Shown: positions 1 through 11,500 of the stretch, one piece after another
Position numbering within the stretch: position 1 is the first letter of the stretch
How the letters are laid out: every line of letters begins with the position of its first letter
Assembly (NCBI GenBank): GCA_950295325.1
Contig: OX485809.1
Coordinates: 17,916,001-17,980,000 of the forward strand
Length of the DNA stretch: 64,000 nucleotides
Direction: 5' to 3'
DNA from: Polytrichum commune
Lineage: Eukaryota > Streptophyta > Polytrichopsida > Polytrichales > Polytrichaceae
Translations under genes and position numbers: made by a program
Notes under the pieces: model-generated
The model's input: only the letters and a program-made list of their open reading frames with translations
Databases searched by the model: none
What the model was told of the DNA's origin: nothing

Positions 1-184
1 ATTTTGTTTACTGGAGCCCTCCATCCATGATGGATGAGTTTACGTAGACACCTTGAATCCCAAGCCATGCATTGGGAGTGAGCAGGTGGATCTGTATTAC
101 GTAAGCTTACTCATAGTTAATTTGTGTAGATGTGTTCGTAAGTTAGTAGGAAGGGTATATTGATTGTTCTTAAGGAGTATAACG

Positions 185-515
185 TAGACATGCCTAATTC
201 CATTCCTTATCTCAATTACACGCCTATATTTAAGTGGTGTGTGGTTAGGTGTGGCTCCAAGAACGGATACCAAAAAGGCAATATGTGTTTGAAAGAGATT
301 GGGTTGCATGCTCAAAATATGATAATAGTTCTACATTTATTAATCAACATAACTTGGGGTGGGACCTATACGACCGTTTGATGTGCACGAGAATCTTCAC
401 TTTTTATGATTAATAAAATGTTCATATGAGCTCCAAGAATTACAAGGAAAGTGGTTATAGCCTCAAGTTGGATTTGCTAACCATCTCGTACTAATCGCAT
501 GTTTCGGATCCTAGG
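185..515 (+). repeat. Dispersed repeat family A, copy 1
   Basis: This is one of several approx. 300-bp related sequences in the window. Diagnostic pieces are 'tggttaggtgtggctcca', 'tgctcaaaatatgat', 'gggacctatacgacc' and 'tggatttgctaaccatct'. Related copies lie near 670-1610, 4190-4520, 5750-5960, 22540-23160, 30640-30850, 33590-33800 and 50020-50140. I see no clear terminal inverted repeats and no protein domain. It could be a SINE, a MITE relic or part of a larger element. Confidence 0.7.
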
Positions 516-867
516 AGAATTGGGCGAGTCAATAAAAGTAACCATTTAACACCCATCTACAATATTTGTACATTTCAACAATTGAAATATACAAATATGT
601 TACATCTCCAACAATGACCATTTCAAAAATCTATGTGACAATCCTTCAAGCTAAACCACTAAAAGTAAACTGTAAGGTAGACGTGCCTCAATCATACACA
701 ACAATAATTTGGACATCTATGTTTGAGTGGTATGTGGTTAGGTGTGAATCTAAAAACTTGCACCAAAGAGACACATGTACAAATGAGATTGGAATGTGTG
801 CTCAAAATATGTTAATCATTGACTAGGTTCAAAGTCGACATGATTGGGGGACCTATACGACCACTTA

Positions 868-1483
868 GGGTGAGTTTCCATGTAGGCCACTTTCCCTCTA
901 GATTCTAGTGGGAACAAGGACAAACTCGCCCAAATGTAGATGGATACAGGTGGGGTAGGGTTCGTATGTGCCAACTACACTAAATATGATATTAAGTGTC
1001 ACTTACTATATGGAGTTACACGCTCCTAGATCTCTTTACTATTAATGTATTTTTTTACCAAGTGAAGATGTTAATCTTCTATAATGTCCAAACAACCAAT
1101 TCGTCCTTTGTTAGTTAAAATGAGATGTACAATAAACTATTTTAGTGTTGCGTAATTCCAAATAGTAAGTGACTAAATATGATATATATTTAGTGTAGTT
1201 ATTGTCAACTTCTCAAATCTAGGCCCACCTGCTAATCTCCTCATCTAGGTTAAACCTCCTCCTCCTAAAACCGGTCTTCAATCATTTGGTGAGTGGCACA
1301 TGTAGGTTAAAAAGTGCTTTAGTGGGTGCATGGAAGTCTAGCAATCCATGTCACAACCCTCCACATTCCATTAGGCCACCAAAGTGTGGTTGGTTGGTGG
1401 CTTGTGGTTATTTACATGAGAACACTTCTTACCCACTATTATCTAGAATCTAGTGGGCGAGTGGCCTACATGGAGACTCACCC
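868..1483. mobile_element. Tourist/PIF-Harbinger-like non-autonomous element T1
   Basis: The ends are inverted repeats: GGGTGAGTTTCCATGTAGGC on the left and the complement of GGGTGAGTCTCCATGTAGGC on the right. Perfect TTA target duplications flank it (865-867 and 1484-1486), as expected for PIF/Harbinger elements. The homology between ends continues through a shared 'ctagattctagtggg' block. It has no transposase ORF and carries another MITE inside (978-1195). A second, more damaged copy is at 38091-39176. Confidence 0.8.
978..1195. mobile_element. MITE family M1 copy 1, CACTAAATAT ends
   Basis: This 218-bp element begins CACTAAATATGATATT and ends with the complement of CACTAAATATATATC. TA dinucleotides flank both sides. 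The related T1 element copy near 39060-39070 (inverted) shows an empty site, 'gtgccaattagtta', which fits insertion at TA. A full copy is at 27492-27708 and a half copy near 25135-25290. The TA duplication suggests Tc1/mariner (Stowaway-like) mobilisation, although the CACTA terminus is also reminiscent of EnSpm. Confidence 0.75.
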
Positions 1484-1610
1484 TTAATGAGCACGAGAAT
1501 CTTTACTTTGATATAATGAAAAAGATAGTCATATAAGTTCAAAAACTATGAGGCAAATGACTACGAGCACGATTTGGATTTGCTAATCATCTTGCACTAG
1601 AGTAGACAAA

Positions 1611-2950
1611 CCTATTTCCATTAACTTAAGCAATTTCGCAAAAGTAGGACAAGTGTGACATTAGGGTGATTTTTCACATGTCTAGAAATGGGTATCACAA
1701 CGTTTAACCAGAAAATCACAAGTTATTCCAAGTTTTGATATTACTTCAAATTCTCAAAGGCAAGATTCCCTCCCATCCCACATTCACATCATAGGTCGAC
1801 CTAATTCCAATAACTAGGAGACAAAAACTTGAGTACAATTAGTGCATTTTTTCAAGGAACCCAAATCCATGCCCTTTAACTTACTTTTTTTCTCGGGCCG
1901 AATGAGACAACTACATGTGTGATTCTCCATGACTTATTCCATCACATTAGAAAATGACGAATACATGTGTAAGACTTCATGACCTCAGAGGACTCTATGT
2001 GTTGAGATTGGAGAGGGTATCAGAAATGGGTCTATCTACTCTAATTGCACGTTTCATAGCCCACAAGAAGTGGGCGCAAAGAGAAAGTTGCTATCTACGG
2101 CGCGCCCACCTTAGGCTCAACTCTCATCTTCATCATGAGTAGCATTCTCAAGCATGTGTAGGATGTTTCTCATTCTATTCCAACTCCAAAAAGAAATCCA
2201 AGAATCGAGGTCCTTGATCACATGCATGAATGCCAAGCATTGTCAAATGGCAAGCTCTCATTAGTCAAACACCTCATTGTTATCTATCTTCAAGAAAAAG
2301 CCTTCTTCCATTTATCGAGATTCAACTTAAACAACTTGCCAAAAAGAATCTCACCGAACGGTGCACACTCTCGAAGATGCAAGTTACCTAGGGTGGTAGA
2401 CTCAACTACTCTTAACTCTCACATATGTGGAATTGTTGAAAGTGTCCACAAATACCACCTTTATATTTGAGGGGGAAAAGACAATTTTTAAAGAGACTTG
2501 TCGTCATATAAATAGCTTCAATGAACATCATCATCTTCAAGGTTTTTCCGTGGGATTCTTAACGGTCGGCACACTTTTCACAAGACTTAGTGCAAACGAA
2601 GAAAATTAGTGTGGAGAATTTTAGAGGAGATCCTAAAATGTATCCTATATGATCATTTGTGTGCATTGATGCCAAGGTAAAAGTCAATCTCTCTACACCA
2701 TAACATCAAAGTTTGAGTTTATGTTCTTTTTTTAAACATTTTTTTATTCCTAAAAGAACAATTTGAAGGGTTTGGGGAAATGGTTCCTTTTCTTTTGTTT
2801 CATTTCTGTTTGGAGAAGGTGTTTTTCGTGGGAGCATAAGAACAATGTTGCGGTTTTTCCTAGTATCACAACTCGTGTGATTAACACAATTTGGAATTGT
2901 CTTTTTAAGAATGTTTTTAAGTAACCATCGTGGTGGATTTACAAGAGTAT
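1611..2950. other. No gene recognised
   Basis: I see only short ORFs without domain signals. The composition is mixed, with single-copy-looking text around 1950-2600. No RNA gene or repeat boundary is clear. Confidence 0.5.
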
Positions 2951-3172
2951 ACTATTTTGTCTAATTAGTGTGGGTTACCAGTCGGAGTTCCATGTCGCTA
3001 TACGTTTTTGACTGACCTTATCATTTTTTCACCAACTACATTATATCATATTCTTCGGTGTGCACACTAACTACTGTACTTACGTTATTGGGGTAAAAAA
3101 TAATACTCTTAGTCAAATGCTATAGCAATGCACAACTCCAAATGGTTACCCACACTAGGTAGACAAAATAGT
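2951..3172. mobile_element. MITE family F copy 1, long terminal inverted repeats
   Basis: The left end reads ACTATTTTGTCTAATTAGTG. The right end is the complement of ACTATTTTGTCTACCTAGTG. The inverted homology continues for about 45 bp through 'tgggttacca' and 'ggagtt'. A second copy is at 49417-49638. No coding capacity. Confidence 0.75.
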
Positions 3173-4189
3173 GTAGTTGTGGACCTCATGTAACTTATTC
3201 CATGAGCATTTGGTGCGAGCACATGAAATTTGAAGAGATACAAAAAGACAACGAAATGAGGTTGCACTAAACGTTTTGATTTTTTGAGCCACATGTTCGG
3301 TATTAAACTTCTCTATTCTATACATGTCAACATTCGAATGATTGTTATAATTTTCGGTGAAGATTGACCACCCACAATTGTTGCAACATGTTGAGATAGC
3401 CAGAAGGTACCAAAATATACATGAATGTCATCATCTTGTGTACCTTAGTACCTTTACATTGAATTCTCAATTTTCTCTTGAAATGACTTTGGATGGGATG
3501 AGACTTTATGACATGCAACTGTGTGTACAACAAACATGAACATTTTTTATATTCTTACAAAATTAAATAAATAAAAAGTGTGAGGATAGACAAATTCTCA
3601 TAGTGAACCTTAACTATTTAAAAATCGGTGAGATTGTTTCCAATCATTCTAAACATCATAAATCTTCATTTCTTAATAATTTGAATATACATCTTCAAGA
3701 TCGTTTTAATGTTGCGTTGTTTTATACAATCCGATAAGTAATTCTCACCCCAATTGAATCGCACGAGGTCTTGCAAATTTGAATCATAAATCACAACTAT
3801 ATCCACACGCAAAAATGGTTTACATGGCAATTGGCAGACTAACAAACACCCATGGCATGTGTTGAAGGGTAATAAAAACAAAGTGCAATGGTTATCCGAA
3901 TTAGCAAAGGAGGGCTAATATTGCGTGTGGGAAATTAGTGAAGGTGAGACTCTATTTCTTTACAATGTGAATTATGTGGCACCAAGAGATCTAGGAAGCA
4001 CTATTCATCCCATCACTCTTCACTTAACAAACTATTCATAGCAGCACTATTCATTGAAAATACTAACACTATTCACCGACAAATATGTGGTTATAATGAC
4101 CTTTTCTTTAAATCACTCTACAAGCACCTTAGAACACGCACTAATTGGGATAATCAATGTTGTGTGCTAAGATAGATGGGTCTCAATTG
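3173..4189. other. No gene recognised; AT-rich
   Basis: Short ORFs on both strands lack recognisable motifs. Around 3985-4090 there is an 'actattcat'-rich patch resembling one near 34690-34830, so this is probably old transposon sequence. Confidence 0.4.
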
Positions 4190-4520
4190 ATTACTTTTTT
4201 CCTAACTAATCCACTCCTCCTTGGATATGAAACACGCGATTATCACAAGATGGTTAGCAAATCCAAATTGAGGCCGTACCCACTTTCCTCATAACAAATT
4301 GGAGCATAAATGAATGTCTTATTCAATCTCAAAGTGAAGACTCCCATGCTCATTAAACGACCATACAAGTCCCCCCCCCCCAACTATTACATTGAATGTT
4401 GACCTTCAAATGGTGTGAATCATATTTTGAGCACACAATCCACTCTCTCGTAAAAAAACATGTCCTATTAGTCTCCATTCTTGGAGCCACCACACCAAAC
4501 CACACACCCACTCAAAATTT
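4190..4520 (-). repeat. Dispersed repeat family A, copy 3 (inverted), with C11 tract
   Basis: The reverse complement matches the copy at 185-515: 'gatggttagcaaatccaa', 'aacgaccatacaagtcc', 'ttcttggagccacc'. A run of eleven C at 4371-4381 lies where other copies have 'gggacctata', so the tract grew inside the repeat. Confidence 0.7.
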
Positions 4521-5749
4521 GTAGGTGTCGTAACAAGAAAAGTAATTGAATAAGGGTTGCTTGCTTACCTCACCATAGCTCTCTAGCAACTTGGGCAAAT
4601 AATAATTAAATTTAGAGGTGCCTACATTTCTGGGAAATGTTTTTCATTGAGTGTTCAAATAAAAAAAGAAATAACATTCAAAGAGTGCCTAAAATCACAA
4701 ATAACACAAGTGACATTCGCCGGAATCCAATAAAGTAGTAAAAGACAAACTTTACGGTAAGGAATGTTGGTTAGGGGACGTGTTTAGGTTAATCGTAGCT
4801 GCCATAGATGAAATCAAGAAAACCATCCATGAATCATAGAAATGACTTGGATGAATGTCTAACTAATTTTAAATTACTTTTTGAATCTACCCAATTTTAG
4901 AACATTCTTTTCCAAGCTGCCTAACTTCCTTTCGCACTTCACTCATCAATTATTACGCAGAAAGGTGCCCAAGATGCTAGAGAGCTGCGGTATTGATGGT
5001 GGTAGAGGAGGAGAAAATTATCTTTGGTGTTGCCGATTCCCTTTGCATATTTCACACACACACACCAGCCAAGGCATCGTCTACTCCTCTCAATCCGTTT
5101 CGGTTCGTTTCCGTTGGGGATCGGAGTAGTTGGGATATTAGGTGCCGCAAATCAAACCACCGTGAGTGTCGTTTTGCAAGTACTAAGTACGTGGCAGCAG
5201 CAGCAGTGATCCGATCCAACAAGTGGGGCGCCTCTCGAGTAGGTGAGGTGAGGAGGTGAGGTTGTTGAGGCCGATTTGTTCGAGTAAATTTACAAGTACA
5301 CACCGCCGCCCCCCCTCCCTCCTTCATCATGCAACAAGAACAGTGACACCATTAGCGAAACGCTCATTTCCAGAGGCCACAACAACTCGTAAGTTGCAAG
5401 CATGAAATGGGAAGTGGCAAGAAAGTTGCGCCAAAATGGAATCCGGAGCGCCACGTACTATGTGTGATGACACAGCAATCCGGTGCAGATTGTCTTTCAA
5501 CAGTCTTTATCACATCAGCTGCAAAAGCAACATTATAAGTTGAAAGAAAAATCGATAAGACTTGCGTGATTTGCGGTAGGAATCCTATAAAGTACAGCAA
5601 CGCTACAGCAAAGGTAAGCAGGCACGGTTCAGTCCCTTATCTTGATCGGACGCCCTATTGTTTAAGTGGAGTTAGATTAGTAGGTGTGTGTCTGAAAACC
5701 ACATCCCGAATATGTGTATAGAGAGAGAGAGAGAGAGAGACTCATGCTT
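4521..5749. other. GC-richer block without an assignable gene; microsatellites
   Basis: From about 4970 to 5600 GC content rises above the surroundings and small ORFs appear on both strands. None has a recognisable domain. It could be a promoter or leader, or an exon relic. There is a short CA run near 5053 and a (GA)10 microsatellite at 5721-5740. Confidence 0.4.
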
Positions 5750-5960
5750 TAAAAGGGATTAGACTGCGTGGTCAAATTTTATCGACTTTCCCAGACTCCA
5801 CAGTCGACACGATTTAAGGGACCTATGTAATTTGAGAAGAAAAAGAAGCTTCACTTTGACGGTCAATAAAATATTCATATGAGCTCCATGAATTACAAGG
5901 AAAATGGCAAATCATTATGTCCTCAACACATGATTAAATCCTAAGAGGAGTCGTCAAAGT
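5750..5960 (+). repeat. Dispersed repeat family A, partial copy
   Basis: It matches the family A right half: 'aagggacctatgtaattt', 'gctccatgaattacaagg', 'aaaatattcatatgag'. The left half is diverged. Confidence 0.55.
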
Positions 5961-6984
5961 GTCCATTTCAGGACCGATTACCTTACCTTTATATTTACAA
6001 GTTACATGTGCCTGATGAAGTGGTACACTGCCAGAGATTTTCCCACCAGCAATAAAACCTGAAGTGGAAGCTTTGGAGAGAGGTAATTATCGTGTACAAA
6101 CATACCTCTCATCCATCCGACATAAAAAACTTGGACCTCCTATAAATTTGTTGCCGATTCATCTCAAATGACCTCGACTAGGCTAATTTGGGGCCTTTAA
6201 AACTAATTCTAATGTCAAAACAACTCTAAAGAAGCAACCTCCAGGCTGCATGCTATTTCAGTGCTTTTATGTTGGATGAACAAGAAGTATGCTCATTTAT
6301 GATAGTTCCCTCTCCAGAAAGCTTCAGTGATTGGTGTTTTTTTACACTAGAGAATGATCACATGAAACCTAGTGGGTAGAATGGAGGCGCGACCCATGTA
6401 TCAGTATGGCCATCAATTCGATGACAGCATGATCACTTCACGACAATGCAACAATTACTAGTAGGGTGTCAAAACAAAGCCTACATGACTTCAATGTTCA
6501 TTAGTAGATGCAAAAGTAGGTTATTAACTACACTTCCAAGTTGACAACTCTGACCGATCAGGTAAAGGAATGACGGAAAAGTCGATCCATGTGCATAAAT
6601 CCGTACAAGGAACAACTTCTGCATGAAGAGCAACATCAGCATGAATTGACTTAGGTACTATAGTATATACCAGTCACCCTAAGAGCACCTGTGTTGTACA
6701 AGTGCTAAGTTGCAACTGCATCTTTACCAGCTTTCAGCTCCATCGCCAAGGGCCACTCCTTGCCCGTGCCATCAAGGAAGCCTGGAAATGAGAGGAAGTT
6801 CATGAAGAGTGAGAGGAAAGGATGGGAAAAATAGGGGCCAGAAAAAGTGGGGAACATAAGCCTGATGGATCAGCCAGATTTTCTTATATCCATTTATGTT
6901 GAGTTTATCTTACCAGAGCAGCTTTCAGACCAATGTTGGCATGGTATGTAGGTGATGCATGGTATCAATGCATGGTATAAAACA

Positions 6985-7210
6985 ATGAACAGGGAGAACT
7001 GACTACTAGTTACAGATGAACCGGTTGAGTATGAGAAATACCAATTGAAAATTCAAGCCTTGAGGAAAATTTACCAATCATTTTAGAGGAATCTATGGAA
7101 TGTATTTCAAATTGATGAAGAAAAACCGAAAGATCTCAACATGTCACCATTTGGACTTGGAAACACTAGGATTTTCACTAATTATGCCCAAAAACCTCCC
7201 CAGACATCGG
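6985..7210 (+). repeat. Dispersed repeat family G, copy 1
   Basis: A roughly 220-bp repeat marked by 'tagttacagatgaaccg', 'tttagaggaatctatgg' and 'cttggaaacactaggatt'. Other copies are at 21115-21335, 32945-33145 (inverted) and 34385-34995 (interrupted). No inverted ends are obvious and no coding is seen. It may be a SINE or a fragment of a larger transposon. Confidence 0.65.
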
Positions 7211-8294
7211 TATAACAAGAACCTACCTGACTGCTATCAACACTATAGTGCTACTGTAGTTAAATATTGAAACTTGGCGGGTATCACTACTGTATCAATA
7301 GATGAGTGAATCTCTGTATGTCCAGAGCCATTATTAGGGTCAAGTACTGATACTCAGGTGAAAGCTTTAATACCCTAATGATACTCAGGTGAAATTACCC
7401 AGGTATGAAGGATCTTCAGATGGAATATAGCCCCAAATGGTATCAAAAGCAAAGATATCGTCTCAATACTCGTACCCTACCAGTATCAAAAGTTTGAAAA
7501 ATCCTTATTACATATACCTGAGTGGTATCAAAAACTGATAATGTCAGTCCAACATCATTTTGAACCATCTTCGCATTAATTCTGGTATATCCTGACTTGG
7601 ATCTTTACTCATTTTGCTTGTCACCATCAATGCTCATGTTTCCCTCTGCCTCCCTCCGTCACTTCCACCTCTCATGGCTAGAATGTGCTTACCATTTCAG
7701 GAATGATTAAAATTCCCCTTGATAAGAAGGTTGAACCCAACATTCTCCAAAGGGAACCTACATAATCTTGAGAAAGTTACAACACAGGATATTACTAGGG
7801 TGAGAGCACCAGTACCTTATCCCCGTCACAACACTGCGAAAGAGTAACAGCAATCCCAGCTACAACTCCAGAGCTGTCCTCATATGGACATGAATTTCCT
7901 GGTACAGCCTACACACCTTATATTGAGATACTTATAATGTAAGAAAGGCTTGTGGCCTCCCAGGGCTCTGAAGGTTCCATGAGTAACATAGAAACGAGTG
8001 GCACCTGATATGGTCTAGCTTAATGATGAATAATTCCAAATTCAAATTCAAAATCAAAATCAAGATTCAAATAGAGCAACCTGAGATGTGGACTAATGTG
8101 GACTGATATATGATCGCAAGTGTATTTCCAGTCAGAGTGAGCAATGAACTGTGATTTGACCAAATGCAGAAGCGAAATTCAGAAACTAAATAAGTGAAAC
8201 CACCAAATCTGAAAGTTTGGACTCTCAAAATACAATAGACATTCATTTGAAAAAAAACAACCTGTAAATACAGTGTTGTAGCTTTTTACCTCTC

Positions 8295-8300
8295 TTTATT
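8295..8300 (-). terminator. Candidate polyadenylation signal (AATAAA) for AGPase
   Basis: On the minus strand this reads AATAAA, about 290 nt past the AGPase stop codon. Plant signals are loose, so this is only a candidate. Confidence 0.3.
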
Positions 8301-8585
8301 TTAGTGTTACTATCTCTGCAAAAGTGTAGTATGTTACACTGTCTCAAGCAATTCCCCTGATACTTGTAGACCCTAAGCCGCCAGTGGCTAGAGGCAGTAC
8401 ATGCCACTGATCTTCCAGTGGTGCAATGCAAAACTTGATACCTTGGAGGTGGGAAAAAGTACCTAGTTTGATTGGAACAAACAGTTTAGACCAATGGGTC
8501 TGGAGGAAACTAACTTGACCTTAAAGCATACAGTCAAACCTAAACCTTTTTTCTATAAGTTAGCCGGAAGTTTAAGGAGATCCAC

Positions 8586-11500
8586 TTAGATAACAGTTCC
8601 ATGGGGGATGATTGCGTCCTTGATAATTGTTACAATTCCACTCTTGATGAAGTAACCATCTGTTTCCCTTGCTGCCTCCTGTACACCATCCCTGTTCACA
8701 ATCTGCAAAGATAACATACACTACATTACTTCCTCAAAACCACATTCTGACTTACAAGAAGCAGCTTTCTGATTGATTATGAGGGCTTGTAAGTCTAAAT
8801 CACTTTCTTTCAGAATCTATCACTCTGAAGATGCCACAGATAAGTCCATTTGGTCCAATAAATAACACGGTTAAATCTTACCTGGACATTCTCGCCAATT
8901 CGGGCATTCTTGTCAATGATAGCTCTCTTTACTTTCGAGTTTTTGCCAATACCCATGGGTATGCCACCTGTTAATATTAACTCGTTCCTCTGCTCATCAG
9001 TCTGGCACATGACATAAAATCTGTAAGTTACAAGCAAGCAACTTTCTCACAGATGGTAACATGTAACATGGCTTGCATTGTCTACAAATATCAATGCAAA
9101 TTATGCTTTATTAAGTTGAGGCTAGCAATGCTTCCAACAATGTAGCAATCTTTGATTGATTAAACAGAGTTCAATCAATTGATAGTTTCTAAATGTTGAA
9201 ATTAATCATTATAAAAGAATGGGTTAATTCTTGAGTACCTCATAATAATCAGCACCCATAAGTAGAGCATCTTCAATAATAGCACCTTCAGCAACCCATG
9301 ACCTCAATCCAACAACTGAGTGATAAATTTTGGCATTCTGCAGAAACATAAAACATAGAAGTCTTAGCACAAAATTGCTTCAAAATCCTGACCTGGAACA
9401 ATCCAGTAGTCTCCTGAACAACTTAAGAAACTGTAACTAACATTGAAACAACCACATTTGCTGACTTTTGGGTCACCAACCTGACAGGAAGCCTACCTTA
9501 ATGACACAACCTTCTCCAATGACACTGTCAGTGACATCAGCATCCGACATCTTTGATGGTGGGAGGAAACGAGCTTGTGTGTAAATTGGAGCAGACCTAT
9601 CATAGAAGCTGCCAAAATTACAAGAAACCATTTTGAGTTACCAGAATTTAACAAACTTCCTCCCGAGATTACTAAAAAGTTTATGTGCCACACTGCTCAC
9701 CTTCACATACTGGCACTCACAATAAACATATAAATGGAAGAACATGGGATCTACTATAGTGAAACTTTCTCCTTCAAGAGTGTGGAAGTGCAACTTTACT
9801 TATATCTAGAATAATTTCCATTGATGTGTAATGGCCTTGTATGAATTGTTTCTGCGTGCAGCGTTCAATAATTTAGCTGCACCTAATGTATTCACATCGG
9901 ACCAAGATAATTCAAATGTACACAAATTGCAACCCTAGCGATCTACAATCATAAAGGTACAATCACAACCAAACGAGGTATTAATATCCTAATGAATTCT
10001 AAACTCTCAAACCCTTTTCAGGTCGCATTGATAAATCTACCCACCCAATCAAGACCCAAACCTTGCAATTTAAAAAACACACCTGAAGTCAGGGACAGGT
10101 TTCTTTGTAATGCCTAAGTTGGCATTGTAGAAGGCCTCTATTGTTCCAATATCTTCCCAGTAACCATCATACAAGTAGGCTTGCACCTGACACAATATTT
10201 CAATACAGGTTTACACATTGTTAACACATTGATATAGTCCGCCTGTATGTCATAGGATGTCAGTGACTAGAGCCATGACAAATATTGCACACGCCACTTT
10301 GAGTCAGAGAGCTTCTATGAGGTGTATAAATATTATTAAAAATGACAATGCATGACGGACTCAATCTGATGCTTTATCCCCCTTCAAGGATCCGAGATAT
10401 GAGATACAACCCCACCATAGTCTAGACAGGCTATATCTGGGCATCTGTGCCACATCTCAAGAAAAAAATTCGTCCAAAACACATGTAAGATATTTACAGA
10501 AGTATCTACAGTGGACCTTGAGAATACCTTCATGCCCATCTTTGTAGCTCCAGGAATGACTTCACTACCGAAATCATTTGCTTCAGGAAAGTGGGTGCGA
10601 AGTAAGGAAATCATGGCTTCCTTACTGACGACATAGATGCCCATGCTGGCAATGTAAGGCATTTCTTTAGCCCTCTCAGCATCCAATCCCAAGATAGTGG
10701 TATCAACCTGGAGAGGAATTGTCTCGAACATAAGAGTGAAGCACGGTCCAAACACCTTAAATTATTGTCTGAATTGATCCTAACTTCCAGAGCTTTACTG
10801 TTACTCTCATAAGATTATAACAACGTGAGCTAGACAGAATTCAATTATAGTAAATTCTGAATTAAGTTATAGTAGAAGAGAGAGCCCTAGTCAAGCATGC
10901 AAAATAAACAATTTATATCATTAAGTGAGCCACATGAACCACGTACCTGCATTGCCCTCAATTCATCCCCTGATGGTTTCTCTGCAAACTCAATAATACG
11001 CCCTTTGTCGTCAATCTTCATCAATCCAAAGGCAGTGGCTCGGACTTCATCCATAGGTAATGCTGCAACAGTGATGTCAGCACCTGTCTCTCTATGAACT
11101 TGGACAAACTTTTGATAATCCATGCGATACAAGTGGTCTCCAGCCAACACCACAAACTCTAGGACCTGAGCCTCCTCAAAGAGCCAGAGGTACTGCCTCA
11201 CAGCATCAGCAGTTCCCTGCAACACATCAATTTGAGCACAAAGTGTATCTAAGAACCATGATAAAAGTACAAAAAGATAAACAACATTTAAAAGACGAAC
11301 ATAGCAACCAGATCCTCTCCTATCAATACATTGCCTCCATCCATTATTCCATGGTCAATGAAGTGGCAAATACAAACAGTGCTCCTATGTCGATAACATG
11401 GAACACTTCCAGATGCATTCATTCCAATCAGCAGTAGCAATGTTGACAGTGGTACCCATCAAGTCAACACAAACAGTGGAGTATTCTTGTTTATTTTCTC

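Larger units (their letters stand above)
670..1610 (+). repeat. Dispersed repeat family A, copy 2, split by an insertion
   Basis: The left part (670-867) and the right part (about 1487-1610) together match copy 1. The text stops at 'acctatacgaccactta' and resumes at 'ttaatgagcacgagaatc'. The gap is filled exactly by the Tourist-like element at 868-1483. The inverted copy near 4340 shows the uninterrupted junction. Confidence 0.7.
5961..8585. other. 3' flank of the AGPase gene; no further gene recognised
   Basis: No ORF with domain signal was found. It includes repeat family G copy 1 (6985-7210). A candidate polyadenylation hexamer for the AGPase gene is noted separately. Confidence 0.5.
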
